Shown here: piece by piece, positions 1 to 7,119 of the stretch
How the letters are laid out: every line of letters starts with the position of its first letter
Numbering within the stretch: position 1 is the stretch's first letter
Source: Paramuribaculum sp.
Lineage (GTDB): Bacteria; Bacteroidota; Bacteroidia; Bacteroidales; Muribaculaceae
Assembly (NCBI GenBank): GCA_022511125.1
Contig: JAFLSD010000004.1
Coordinates: 1-64,000, forward strand
DNA length: 64,000 bases
Direction of reading: 5' to 3'
Notes under the pieces: model-generated
Told to the model about the DNA's origin: nothing
The model's input: only the letters and a program-made list of their open reading frames with translations
Database searches by the model: none
Translations under genes and position numbers: made by a program

Positions 1-613
1 GCCACTCGTTGTTGATGGCGATGAAGACCATCGTCCGCAGCGGCGTAACATAGAGCCACACGGTATTGGTGCGGCAGTGCTTCACCGTGCGCAGGTACAT
101 CTCGAAGTCGGAGATGAATGCCGGCGTCAGCTCTTTGAGGGCGATGTCGCTGATATGATACCGCTCTTGCAAAAACGATTGCAGGTGCCGGTACACGACC
201 TGATATTTCCAGAGGGTCTTGACCGATTTCATTCCCGCCTCGACTTGGCGGGCATAGTCCTCGTTGTGCTGGGCAAACACCTTCATCAGCGTATGGCAGC
301 GGTGTTCCAGACCCAGAAAGGCGTTCTTCACTTTCTCGGCGGTAACGTAGTTATCCCGCTCGACTATCTCCTGATAGTGCTGGCGTATGCGCACACGGAT
401 TCCGTCCAGCATACGGTTGGCCTCCAATGCCGCCGTGCTGCGACCCGTAGCGCGACCGCTCTTCGTGTCCCAAATCTTGGGGTCGATGGTAATCTTGCAA
501 CTGAACTGCGTCTGCGTGCCATCGACAGTGATGCGTCCCATGACGGGGACCGTGCCGTCATTCTTGACGGCTTGACGTTTCAGATAGAAAATCGTCGAAA
601 ACGTACTTTTCAT
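1..613 (-). CDS. Tyrosine recombinase/integrase, N-terminal part (cut by window edge)
   Basis: Reading the minus strand from the ATG at 613 gives an uninterrupted frame of 204 codons that runs off the left edge, so the C-terminal catalytic domain (Arg..His-x-x-Arg..Tyr) is not visible. The protein starts MKSTFSTIFYLKRQ and contains ITVDGTQTQFSCK, IDPKIWD and TAEKVKNAFLGLEHR. These are hallmarks of the Arm-DNA-binding plus SAM-like N-terminal domains of integrases carried by Bacteroidales conjugative transposons. It would catalyse site-specific integration and excision. The segment is clearly richer in G+C than the chromosomal genes from 979 on, consistent with recent transfer. Family assignment is by recognition; the element itself lies outside the window. 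Confidence 0.85.
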   Translation of the reverse strand, partial: MKSTFSTIFYLKRQAVKNDGTVPVMGRITVDGTQTQFSCKITIDPKIWDTKSGRATGRSTAALEANRMLDGIRVRIRQHYQEIVERDNYVTAEKVKNAFLGLEHRCHTLMKVFAQHNEDYARQVEAGMKSVKTLWKYQVVYRHLQSFLQERYHISDIALKELTPAFISDFEMYLRTVKHCRTNTVWLYVTPLRTMVFIAINNEW

Positions 614-978
614 TGCTCTACAATTTTTAAGTTTCAAAGTTATGTTATGCAGAGCGTTTGATTGATACGCAAATCGCTGAAATACAATGAAAAAGAATCT
701 CTTGACAGACTTTTTTCACTCTTTTTTGCCGCCGATGCCTTCGGATTTCGCCATTCCGCAGTCGGAAAATGTTGAAAATCTGCGCTTTTCGCCGTTCTGC
801 CGTTCCCGAAGACCGGTTACGGATTGGTTACGCAGCGACGGTTTCAGTTGGCATTCGGGGCGGGTCTGCGTGGCATCGAACTCCCACAGCCTCAGTATGC
901 AAATCGCCTGTCAGTCAATTCTTTTTCTATCTCTTTCTCTATTTCGGTTTTTTACACTATCTTTGTATTACAAAACAT
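614..978. other. Gene-free junction between integrase and queA
   Basis: No convincing gene lies in these 365 bases. The left two thirds, to about 905, keep the higher G+C of the integrase, and the last ~70 bases become T-rich and end in the queA promoter. The end of the integrated element is therefore probably here. The 9-mer GCAAATCGC occurs at 669-677 and again at 899-907 as a direct repeat, which could be chance, an integrase arm site or part of an attachment site. No tRNA gene or other classical target is visible. Confidence 0.5.
958..965 (+). promoter_or_regulatory. queA promoter, -7 element
   Basis: TATCTTTG fits the Bacteroidota -7 consensus TAnnTTTG, and transcription would start a few bases before the ATG at 979. 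No clear -33 TTTG was seen. This position argues against the much longer open frame that begins upstream. Confidence 0.6.
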
Positions 979-2199
979 ATGGATTTTATGCAGACTAAGG
1001 ATATAGCCATAGGAGATTATTACTATGATCTGCCGGAGGACAGAATAGCATTACATCCCGTTGAGAATAGATCGTCCTGTAAATTGCTTGTCCGCACTCC
1101 AGACGGAGTTGTAATAGACAGTACGTTTGAAAAGATAGGGGATTTTTTGTATAAAAACTCATGTCTGATAGTAAACAACACGAAGGTTGTCAAGGCAAGA
1201 TTGCGGTTCCGCAAGAACGGAACGGGCGCCCAGATAGAAATTTTTTGTTTGGAACCGTGGGAGCCTCGGGATTACGAACAGAATTTTGCTTCGAAAGGGG
1301 AGTGTGAATGGGTGTGTCTGGTCGGTAACAGTAAGAAATGGAAATCGGGAACGATAAATCTGACTGTAGCAATCCAAGACGGTAAAGAAATAGTTCTCAC
1401 AGCAGAGAGGCTCATGAAAAAAGGGGATCAATCGATAGTGAAATTTCGATGGAATGGCGATCTAAGTTTTTCGGAAATTCTGACGGAAGCAGGAGAAATA
1501 CCAATCCCTCCCTATCTGAACCGTTCATCAGAGGAGAGTGACAATGATGATTATCAGACAGTTTATTCGAGGATAAACGGGTCGGTGGCAGCCCCGACGG
1601 CAGGACTTCATTTTACAGAGGAACTTTTTGATAGGTTGAACCAGCAAGGGATTGAGAAAAAGGAAGTGACATTGCATGTAGGCGCAGGTACATTTCAGCC
1701 TGTAAAGTCTGAAAAGATAGGCGAACATGCCATGCACGTGGAGTTTATAAGCGTGGATAAGAATGTTTTAGAGGCGCTTAAGAATCATAAAGAAAAGATA
1801 ATCGCTGTGGGGACAACCTCTGTTAGAACTTTGGAAAGTCTGTATCATCTCGGATGCAAAGTGTTAAAGGGAGAGGTTCCGGACAAACTAAGCCAGTGGG
1901 AAGTTTACGAGGATAGGATCGGGGCGCCGACACGCGAAGAGTCGTTATGTGCACTGTCTGACTACATGGAAACTAACGGTTTGGAGGCTCTTTCAGCGGA
2001 AACGCAGATAATGATAGCTCCAGGTTATAAATTCAGAATGATAGACGGAATGATCACAAACTTCCATCAGCCAAAATCAACCTTATTGTTGCTGTTGTCT
2101 GCGTTTATCGGTGAGGATTGGCGTTCGCTCTATAAGCATGCCTTGGACAGCGACTACAGATTTTTGAGCTATGGCGATGCGATGTTGCTTTTGAAATGA
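979..2199 (+). CDS. queA: S-adenosylmethionine:tRNA ribosyltransferase-isomerase
   Basis: QueA transfers and isomerises the ribosyl group of S-adenosylmethionine onto 7-aminomethyl-7-deazaguanine in tRNA, the penultimate step to queuosine. The 406-residue product shows the family motifs NNTKV (66-70), PPYLNR (177-182), APTAGLHFT (205-213) and LHVGAGTFQPV (232-242), and near the C-terminus FHQPKSTLLLL. The frame is open for 70 more codons upstream, but homology begins at the ATG at 979 (or 988), only 14 bases after a -7 element, so the upstream extension is rejected. It is transcribed alone; the next gene starts after a 360-base gap. Confidence 0.93.
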   Translation: MDFMQTKDIAIGDYYYDLPEDRIALHPVENRSSCKLLVRTPDGVVIDSTFEKIGDFLYKNSCLIVNNTKVVKARLRFRKNGTGAQIEIFCLEPWEPRDYEQNFASKGECEWVCLVGNSKKWKSGTINLTVAIQDGKEIVLTAERLMKKGDQSIVKFRWNGDLSFSEILTEAGEIPIPPYLNRSSEESDNDDYQTVYSRINGSVAAPTAGLHFTEELFDRLNQQGIEKKEVTLHVGAGTFQPVKSEKIGEHAMHVEFISVDKNVLEALKNHKEKIIAVGTTSVRTLESLYHLGCKVLKGEVPDKLSQWEVYEDRIGAPTREESLCALSDYMETNGLEALSAETQIMIAPGYKFRMIDGMITNFHQPKSTLLLLLSAFIGEDWRSLYKHALDSDYRFLSYGDAMLLLK

Positions 2200-2322
2200 A
2201 TTCGATGAATAGAATTCTGATTTCAGATGTCAAAAATCCGGAGTAAAAACTCGCGCAAAGGTTAAAAATTGCTAAAAATGAGGTTTTATATTTGGTTGAT
2301 TTGACTGGTAATCAGGAAGTAA

Positions 2323-2367
2323 AGGTGGGCAACTTTTAGAGTATAGGCCAAATTCGCAGATGACCAG
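2323..2367 (+). repeat. Dispersed ~45-bp promoter-associated repeat, copy 1
   Basis: This 45-base segment, which includes AGAGTATAGGCCAAATTCGC, recurs on the opposite strand at 42842-42887 with one substitution and one 1-base indel. Downstream of both copies, after 12-13 bases, is a -7 element, and the similarity continues into it (ATGTyGTAAyTTTG). Here that box is TAACTTTG at 2381-2388. Confidence 0.85.
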
Positions 2368-2380
2368 CTCAATCATGTCG

Positions 2381-2388
2381 TAACTTTG
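2381..2388 (+). promoter_or_regulatory. Putative distal promoter of parAB, coupled to the repeat
   Basis: TAACTTTG matches TAnnTTTG and lies 13 bases after repeat copy 1. A transcript from here would carry a leader of about 160 bases before parA, or could be a separate short RNA. Function is inferred from position only. Confidence 0.45.
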
Positions 2389-2529
2389 TGTCGAAAGAAT
2401 TAAATATGTTTTTTGGTTTGGGGTCACAATGAAATATTTTATGAAGAGAGTTATTAACAAAAGGGGTGAGTTATCAACAAATCGGTAATTTTAGCGTGGA
2501 ACAATTGAATTTTTTGAAGTTTAATGAAG

Positions 2530-2537
2530 TAATTTTG
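2530..2537 (+). promoter_or_regulatory. Proximal parA promoter, -7 element
   Basis: TAATTTTG at this position would start transcription near 2544. That excludes the in-frame ATG at 2539 as a start codon and supports the ATG at 2560 (or 2551). Confidence 0.6.
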
Positions 2538-2559
2538 CATGAAATTTGAGATGAACAAG

Positions 2560-3345
2560 ATGGGAAAAATTATAGCAATAGCAAATCAGAAAGGTGGTGT
2601 AGGCAAGACCACCACGACAATCAATCTGGGCGCATCGTTAGCTGCCGAAGGCAAGAAAACATTGATAATCGATGCAGATCCTCAAGCCAATGCTACTTCT
2701 GGCTACGGAATCAATCCTCAGGAGATGAATTCCTCGATATATGAATGTCTTGTGGATGACTATCCCATCAGAGGATCTCAAATATCCACTTGTGTGAAAG
2801 GTTTGGATCTGATCGGTTCGCGAATAGATCTTGCAGGCGCGGAGATAGAGCTAATCAATAGGCCGAATCGTGAAAGAGTGATGGCCAACGCTCTGAAGGA
2901 TCTGAAAGAGGAGTATGATTATATCTTGATAGACTGTTCGCCATCATTGGGTCTGATAACAGTGAATGCTCTGACTGCCGCAGATTCGGTGATAATCCCC
3001 GTCCAGGCGGAATATTTCGCTCTTGAAGGAATCACCAAACTGATAAATACAATCCGCATCATCAAGCCAAAATTAAATCCCGGTTTAGAGATAGAAGGAT
3101 TTCTGCTGACGATGTACGACGCAAGGCTAAGATTGGCCAACCAGATTTATGAAGAGTTAAAGGGTCACTTTGGAAAAATGGTGTTTGATACTGTAATTCC
3201 GAGAAATATACGTTTGAGTGAAGCTCCGTCGCACGGTCTGCCGGCGTTGCTTTATGATCCTGAAAGCCGTGGTGCGACCTCTCATATAAATTTAGCGAAA
3301 GAAATCATAGCTAAAAACAATAAACGTCAGACCAAAAGGAAATAA
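2560..3345 (+). CDS. parA: Chromosome-partitioning ATPase ParA (Soj)
   Basis: This is a 261-residue deviant Walker A ATPase. It shows KGGVGKTTT at residues 11-19, the Walker A' DADPQANAT near 41-49, and the Walker B segment YILIDCSPSLG. Together with ParB it positions replicated chromosome origins on the nucleoid. The start at 2560 (MGKIIAIANQKGG) matches the usual ParA N-terminus and fits the proximal promoter; ATG 2551 is an alternative. parB follows after 18 bases, the classical two-gene operon. No complete parS site was seen nearby, only a half-site at 2495-2503. Confidence 0.95.
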   Translation: MGKIIAIANQKGGVGKTTTTINLGASLAAEGKKTLIIDADPQANATSGYGINPQEMNSSIYECLVDDYPIRGSQISTCVKGLDLIGSRIDLAGAEIELINRPNRERVMANALKDLKEEYDYILIDCSPSLGLITVNALTAADSVIIPVQAEYFALEGITKLINTIRIIKPKLNPGLEIEGFLLTMYDARLRLANQIYEELKGHFGKMVFDTVIPRNIRLSEAPSHGLPALLYDPESRGATSHINLAKEIIAKNNKRQTKRK

Positions 3346-3363
3346 CTAACGAAATCGAATAAA

Positions 3364-4245
3364 ATGACAACACATAAACGCAAAGCATTAGGACGTGGTT
3401 TAGGATCGTTGATCCAGATGGATGATGTGCCGGCAAGCGGGACTTCGGCAATAAATGAAATAGATTTAGATTTAATATCTCCGAATCCTGATCAGCCCCG
3501 AACAACGTTCAACGAGGAGGCTTTAGACGAACTCAGCGTTTCAATCAAAGAACACGGAATCATTCAGCCATTGTCGTTACGCAAAACGGGTGGAACATAT
3601 CAGATAATAGCCGGTGAGAGAAGATATAGGGCTGCATTGAAAGCGGGTCTGAAATCAGTTCCGGCATATATCCGTACGGCAAACGACGTGGAGCTTACTG
3701 AAATGGCTCTGATAGAGAATATTCAAAGGGAAGATTTAAATGCTATTGAAATTGCATTGACATTCAAGAAGTTGATTGATGAATATGCCTTGACGCAAGA
3801 ACGTCTGAGCGAACGCATCGGCAAAAAGCGCACGACGATAGCTAATTTCCTTAGACTGTTGAGATTGCCTGCGGAAGTTCAATTAGGACTTCGGGATAAG
3901 AAAGTAGACATGGGGCATGCGAAAGCACTACTGTCGATTGAAGATCCTACCAAGCAATTGGAATTGTATAACAAAATAATCAAAGAAGGGCTGTCGGTAA
4001 GACGTGTAGAAGAATTGGCGAAGAAAGCTCCAGTTTCATCTTCGTCGGAATCTCCTAAAAAAAGGAATATCACGGGTGACTTTACAATTCTTAAAGATCA
4101 TTTATCTACAAAATTCAAGACTCCGGTTAGTTTTTCCTGCGATAAATCCGGTAAAGGAAAAATAACATTTGTTTTCAAAAATGAAGATGAACTTGAGCGA
4201 TTAATTACTATCTTTGACAAAATAAAAGATACGGAAAACAAGTAA
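3364..4245 (+). CDS. parB: Chromosome-partitioning protein ParB (Spo0J)
   Basis: This is a 293-residue CTPase and parS-binding protein. The N-terminal KALGRGLGSLI is the ParA-interaction motif. It is followed by the ParB domain with NPDQPR (41-46), GERRYRA (84-90) and ENIQREDLNAIE. A helix-turn-helix follows at about 135-165 (TQERLSERIGKKRTTIANFL) and a C-terminal dimerisation segment ends the protein. It spreads on DNA around parS and loads SMC. It lies 18 bases after parA and is co-transcribed with it, and two palindromes follow before the next gene. Confidence 0.95.
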   Translation: MTTHKRKALGRGLGSLIQMDDVPASGTSAINEIDLDLISPNPDQPRTTFNEEALDELSVSIKEHGIIQPLSLRKTGGTYQIIAGERRYRAALKAGLKSVPAYIRTANDVELTEMALIENIQREDLNAIEIALTFKKLIDEYALTQERLSERIGKKRTTIANFLRLLRLPAEVQLGLRDKKVDMGHAKALLSIEDPTKQLELYNKIIKEGLSVRRVEELAKKAPVSSSSESPKKRNITGDFTILKDHLSTKFKTPVSFSCDKSGKGKITFVFKNEDELERLITIFDKIKDTENK

Positions 4246-4257
4246 TTTATGCGCTAA

Positions 4258-4303
4258 AGAGCCAAAGGCTCTAAGTGGCAGTATCCCAGCCGTTTAACGG
4301 CTG
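4258..4303. repeat. Pair of extragenic palindromes after parB
   Basis: Two adjacent perfect inverted repeats are present: AGAGCC-AAA-GGCTCT at 4258-4272 and CAGCCGTT-T-AACGGCTG at 4287-4303, separated by 14 bases. Neither is followed by a strong T-tract, so they look more like REP-type palindromes than a plain terminator. An mRNA-stability role between parB and the DUF5683 gene is possible. Confidence 0.7.
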
Positions 4304-4328
4304 TGTGTTTGTTTTGTGAAAAGGTAGT

Positions 4329-5162
4329 ATGCTTAAGCTGAAAGATAGAAAATTGTGGATAATCGGTGTCGTGGTGATGGCCTCGATACTTCCTTTTAAC
4401 ATTTTTTGTCAATCAAATAAGCCAGTAAGACCGGCTCACAAGCCGAAAACAACAACGACATCACGCGATTCTCTCGGACTTCAGATACCCGATTCAATAC
4501 CTTTGAGTGAAGCAGTTATATTGCCGGCGGCAGTTGTAGAAGACAGTATGATAGTGGAAGGGAATAAAGCGGTATTCTTACCGGTTGACACTTTCCCAAT
4601 CGCAGACGATTTCTCTCCGGAATTTCTTGCAGCAGACAGTCTTTTTACGGGAGGTGGCATGAAAACATACGAATTTTCGCCCGATCCTATGCGCGCGGTG
4701 TGGATGTCGGCTTTATTTCCAGGTTTAGGTCAACTCTATAACCGTCGTTTTTGGAAACTGCCAATTGTCGTAGGAGGATTTATGGGTCTTGCTTACGGAA
4801 CGTCGTGGAACAACATGATGTTAAGGGATTACACGAGAGCCTACAGCGACATAATGGACAATGATCCAAATACAAAAAGTTATATGGATTTTTTCCCTCC
4901 TACTGTGCAGGAAGGAGATTTAGACAAAAAATGGTTGGAGAGTATCCTCAAACGTCGTAAAGATTTTTATAGAAGAAACAGAGATTTATGCATCATATCA
5001 ATGGTAGGTTTATATTTGTTGGCGATGGTGGACGCTTACGTGGACGCGTCGTTAGCGCATTTCGACATTTCGGACGATCTGTCGATGGACGTAAGCCCGG
5101 CTTTTATTCAGGATCAGAGGCATCGTCCCGGCATAGGCATCCATTGGGCATTCACTTTTTAA
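4329..5162 (+). CDS. DUF5683 membrane protein
   Basis: This 277-residue protein has an N-terminal signal or anchor (residues 5-27), a Pro/Thr/Ser-rich linker, and a conserved C-terminal half with MSALFPGLGQLYNRRFWKLP followed by two hydrophobic segments. The GLGQ-YN-R motif is the signature of DUF5683 (TM2-like). The family commonly sits between parB and a lytic transglycosylase in Bacteroidales, as it does here. Its function is unknown; the context suggests a cell-envelope or division role. The frame starts 25 bases after the palindrome pair, probably within the parAB transcript. Confidence 0.85.
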   Translation: MLKLKDRKLWIIGVVVMASILPFNIFCQSNKPVRPAHKPKTTTTSRDSLGLQIPDSIPLSEAVILPAAVVEDSMIVEGNKAVFLPVDTFPIADDFSPEFLAADSLFTGGGMKTYEFSPDPMRAVWMSALFPGLGQLYNRRFWKLPIVVGGFMGLAYGTSWNNMMLRDYTRAYSDIMDNDPNTKSYMDFFPPTVQEGDLDKKWLESILKRRKDFYRRNRDLCIISMVGLYLLAMVDAYVDASLAHFDISDDLSMDVSPAFIQDQRHRPGIGIHWAFTF

Positions 5163-5180
5163 CGGCAAAATGATTTAATC

Positions 5181-6884
5181 ATGAATAAATTAATCTTATC
5201 AATTTTAGGAATAGGTTTAACAGCGTTATCTTCGACAGCGGCTCCGGGGTCGATATTGGATATCAAACATTCGATAAAAGACGACAATGTCATTGCACCG
5301 GAAAGTTTTGAAATCAAAAGCCGCGAGCTTGAGGAAAATTTCTATCTGAAACATTATGGCGACAAGGCTCAACAGCCTTCCGGTAAAGCTAAAAAAGGGA
5401 ATGCAAAAGAATATGAACTTCTTTTAAGCCAACTTCCCGCCGAAATAGAGCTTCCCTATAATTCCATAGTGGGGAAATTCATAGATATGTATTTGGACAA
5501 ACGTCGGACATTGGTAGCCGATATGCTTGCGTTGGACAACTATTACGGCGAGATATTCGTTGAAGAATTAATCAAGGAAAATATGCCGATGGAGTTGCAA
5601 TATCTTCCAGTAATAGAATCGGCACTCAATCCGAATGCGGTCTCCAAAGCCGGCGCAGCAGGCTTGTGGCAGATCATGCCGAAGACAGCTACGGGCTTAG
5701 GTCTTGAAGTTAATTCGTTGGTGGACCAACGTCGCGATCCCTATCTGTCGACGCGACATGCCGTAAAGTATCTTAAACAATTGTATGACATCTATGGCGA
5801 CTGGTCGCTGGCTATCGCGGCCTATAATTGCGGCCCGGGAAATGTGAATAAGGCGTTGAAACGTGCAGGAGGCGGAAAGAAAGATTATTGGGAAATCTAT
5901 GCCTATCTTCCCGCAGAAACGCGCGGTTATGTGCCAGCATTCATCGCTGCCAACTTCGTGATGAATTATTATGACAGATACGGCATACGTCCGACTCTGT
6001 TGAGTAAAAAATTAGTGACAGACAGTGTGTTGGTAGACAAGCGCGTCCACTTCAACCAGATCGCCGAGGTGCTAAATATTCCGATTGAAGAAATAAGAAT
6101 GCTGAATCCTCAATTCAGGAAGGATATCATTCCCGGCGACAACCATCCCTACGCTCTAACGCTTCCTTCACAACAGGTGTTGAGTTATATCATGAGCGAA
6201 CAGCAGATACTGGAACAAAATGCCGATGCATACGCCCGCAGAACATACGTTGAACCAGGTGAGAATAATAACATGGGATCGTCGACAGGGAGCAATAACG
6301 AACTCTCAAGCCAACAAAATGTTCAGCAGACTATAACACAAACAACAACCGCTCCTAAAACTGTCACCCATACAGTGGGACGCGGCGAAAATCTACGAGG
6401 TATAGCAAATAAATACGGTGTTAGCGCAACAGACATCAAGAGATGGAACCAAATGAGGAGCGGTAAAGTGAAAGAAGGCACAGTGCTGACAATAGAAGTG
6501 CCCGGTACGACCACCGTAGCAGCAAATACGTCAAGCCAGTCAGTGGCAGAAAGGACACAGCAAAAGAGGGATGATGCATCATTAGCTACAGCTTCTCCTG
6601 CGAATGTATCGTCAAGACCTATAAGCAATCCCGGAAGCCGTACGACAGCCCAGACATCGAAAGCGAACAATAATGCAGGTAAAAATAAGACTACCGCAGC
6701 GAATTCGAAAAACAATAAAAAGAATACGAAGGCAACTCCGAAGTCATACAAGGTAAAGAAAGGAGATTCGCTTGAGAAAATAGCTCGTGCCAACAAGACA
6801 ACCGTGAAAGCCCTCCAATCGGCAAACGGCCTCAAAGGGACCAAAATAATAATCGGTCAGACTTTGAAAATACCTAAAAAGTAA
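5181..6884 (+). CDS. mltD: Membrane-bound lytic murein transglycosylase with LysM domains (MltD-like)
   Basis: This 567-residue exported enzyme cleaves peptidoglycan glycan strands to 1,6-anhydromuropeptides. After a signal peptide (1-20), the SLT domain has the catalytic glutamate in LPVIESALNP (Glu146), GAAGLWQIMP (158-167) and AAYNCGPGNV (213-222). A LysM domain at about 396-440 and a second at the C-terminus (about 521-566) bind peptidoglycan. A Ser/Thr/Asn/Lys-rich linker of about 80 residues separates them. It lies 18 bases after the DUF5683 gene, suggesting co-transcription, and is followed by a strong hairpin. Confidence 0.92.
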   Translation: MNKLILSILGIGLTALSSTAAPGSILDIKHSIKDDNVIAPESFEIKSRELEENFYLKHYGDKAQQPSGKAKKGNAKEYELLLSQLPAEIELPYNSIVGKFIDMYLDKRRTLVADMLALDNYYGEIFVEELIKENMPMELQYLPVIESALNPNAVSKAGAAGLWQIMPKTATGLGLEVNSLVDQRRDPYLSTRHAVKYLKQLYDIYGDWSLAIAAYNCGPGNVNKALKRAGGGKKDYWEIYAYLPAETRGYVPAFIAANFVMNYYDRYGIRPTLLSKKLVTDSVLVDKRVHFNQIAEVLNIPIEEIRMLNPQFRKDIIPGDNHPYALTLPSQQVLSYIMSEQQILEQNADAYARRTYVEPGENNNMGSSTGSNNELSSQQNVQQTITQTTTAPKTVTHTVGRGENLRGIANKYGVSATDIKRWNQMRSGKVKEGTVLTIEVPGTTTVAANTSSQSVAERTQQKRDDASLATASPANVSSRPISNPGSRTTAQTSKANNNAGKNKTTAANSKNNKKNTKATPKSYKVKKGDSLEKIARANKTTVKALQSANGLKGTKIIIGQTLKIPKK

Positions 6885-6911
6885 ATGTAGAAATAAAATA
6901 ATTTGACGAGG

Positions 6912-6946
6912 AAGCTGTTTTGACAAACAATATGTCAAAGCAGCTT
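6912..6946 (+). terminator. Terminator after mltD
   Basis: A 14-bp stem (AAGCTGTTTTGACA with TGTCAAAGCAGCTT, one G-T pair) around a 7-base loop is followed by a short T-run. It separates the parAB-mltD transcript from gdhA. Confidence 0.75.
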
Positions 6947-7068
6947 TCAAGTTGTATGGAGACTAAAAATAGATGTCTGAGGTGGAATTTTTAGCAAAAT
7001 GTCAGCAGGCATCCTTGTTTTAACATTTATTAGCGCAAAAATAAATCCACTCGGGCGAAAAACTGTAT

Positions 7069-7076
7069 TATCTTTG
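7069..7076 (+). promoter_or_regulatory. gdhA promoter, -7 element
   Basis: TATCTTTG matches TAnnTTTG, 43 bases before the gdhA ATG, leaving a leader of roughly 35 bases. Confidence 0.65.
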
Positions 7077-7119
7077 CCGTACCAATTAACAAATCAATAC
7101 CAATTAAAACTAAACGTAT

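Larger units (their letters stand above)
2200..2559. other. Intergenic region queA-parA with repeat, two promoter-like boxes and DnaA-like boxes
   Basis: These 360 bases have no credible gene. They hold one copy of a dispersed ~45-bp repeat (2323-2367), a -7-like TAACTTTG (2381-2388), two same-strand DnaA-box-like 9-mers TTATTAACA (2451-2459) and TTATCAACA (2471-2479), an isolated CGTGGAACA (2495-2503) that equals one half of a parS palindrome, and a second -7 box just before parA. The right half is AT-rich. Confidence 0.6.

Noticed and set aside
77-661. Long plus-strand open frame (about 194 codons) at the left edge
   Set aside because: It is antisense to the integrase; the minus-strand translation has clear integrase motifs whereas this one matches nothing.
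769-978. N-terminal extension of queA by 70 codons
   Set aside because: The QueA homology begins at 979, and a -7 promoter box lies inside the extension.
687-998. Plus-strand open frame of 103 codons starting MKKNLL
   Set aside because: It overlaps the queA promoter and start, has no recognised domain and an unnatural composition; probably chance.
2406-2486. Tiny open frames in the parA leader (for example from 2442, 14 codons)
   Set aside because: Too short and without signals; expected by chance in an AT-rich leader.
2495-2503. parS centromere site upstream of parA
   Set aside because: Only one half of the palindrome is present; a functional parS needs both halves, so it is not listed as a site.
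6323-6844. Minus-strand open frame of 173 codons
   Set aside because: It is antisense to the linker and LysM part of the transglycosylase; low-complexity shadow.
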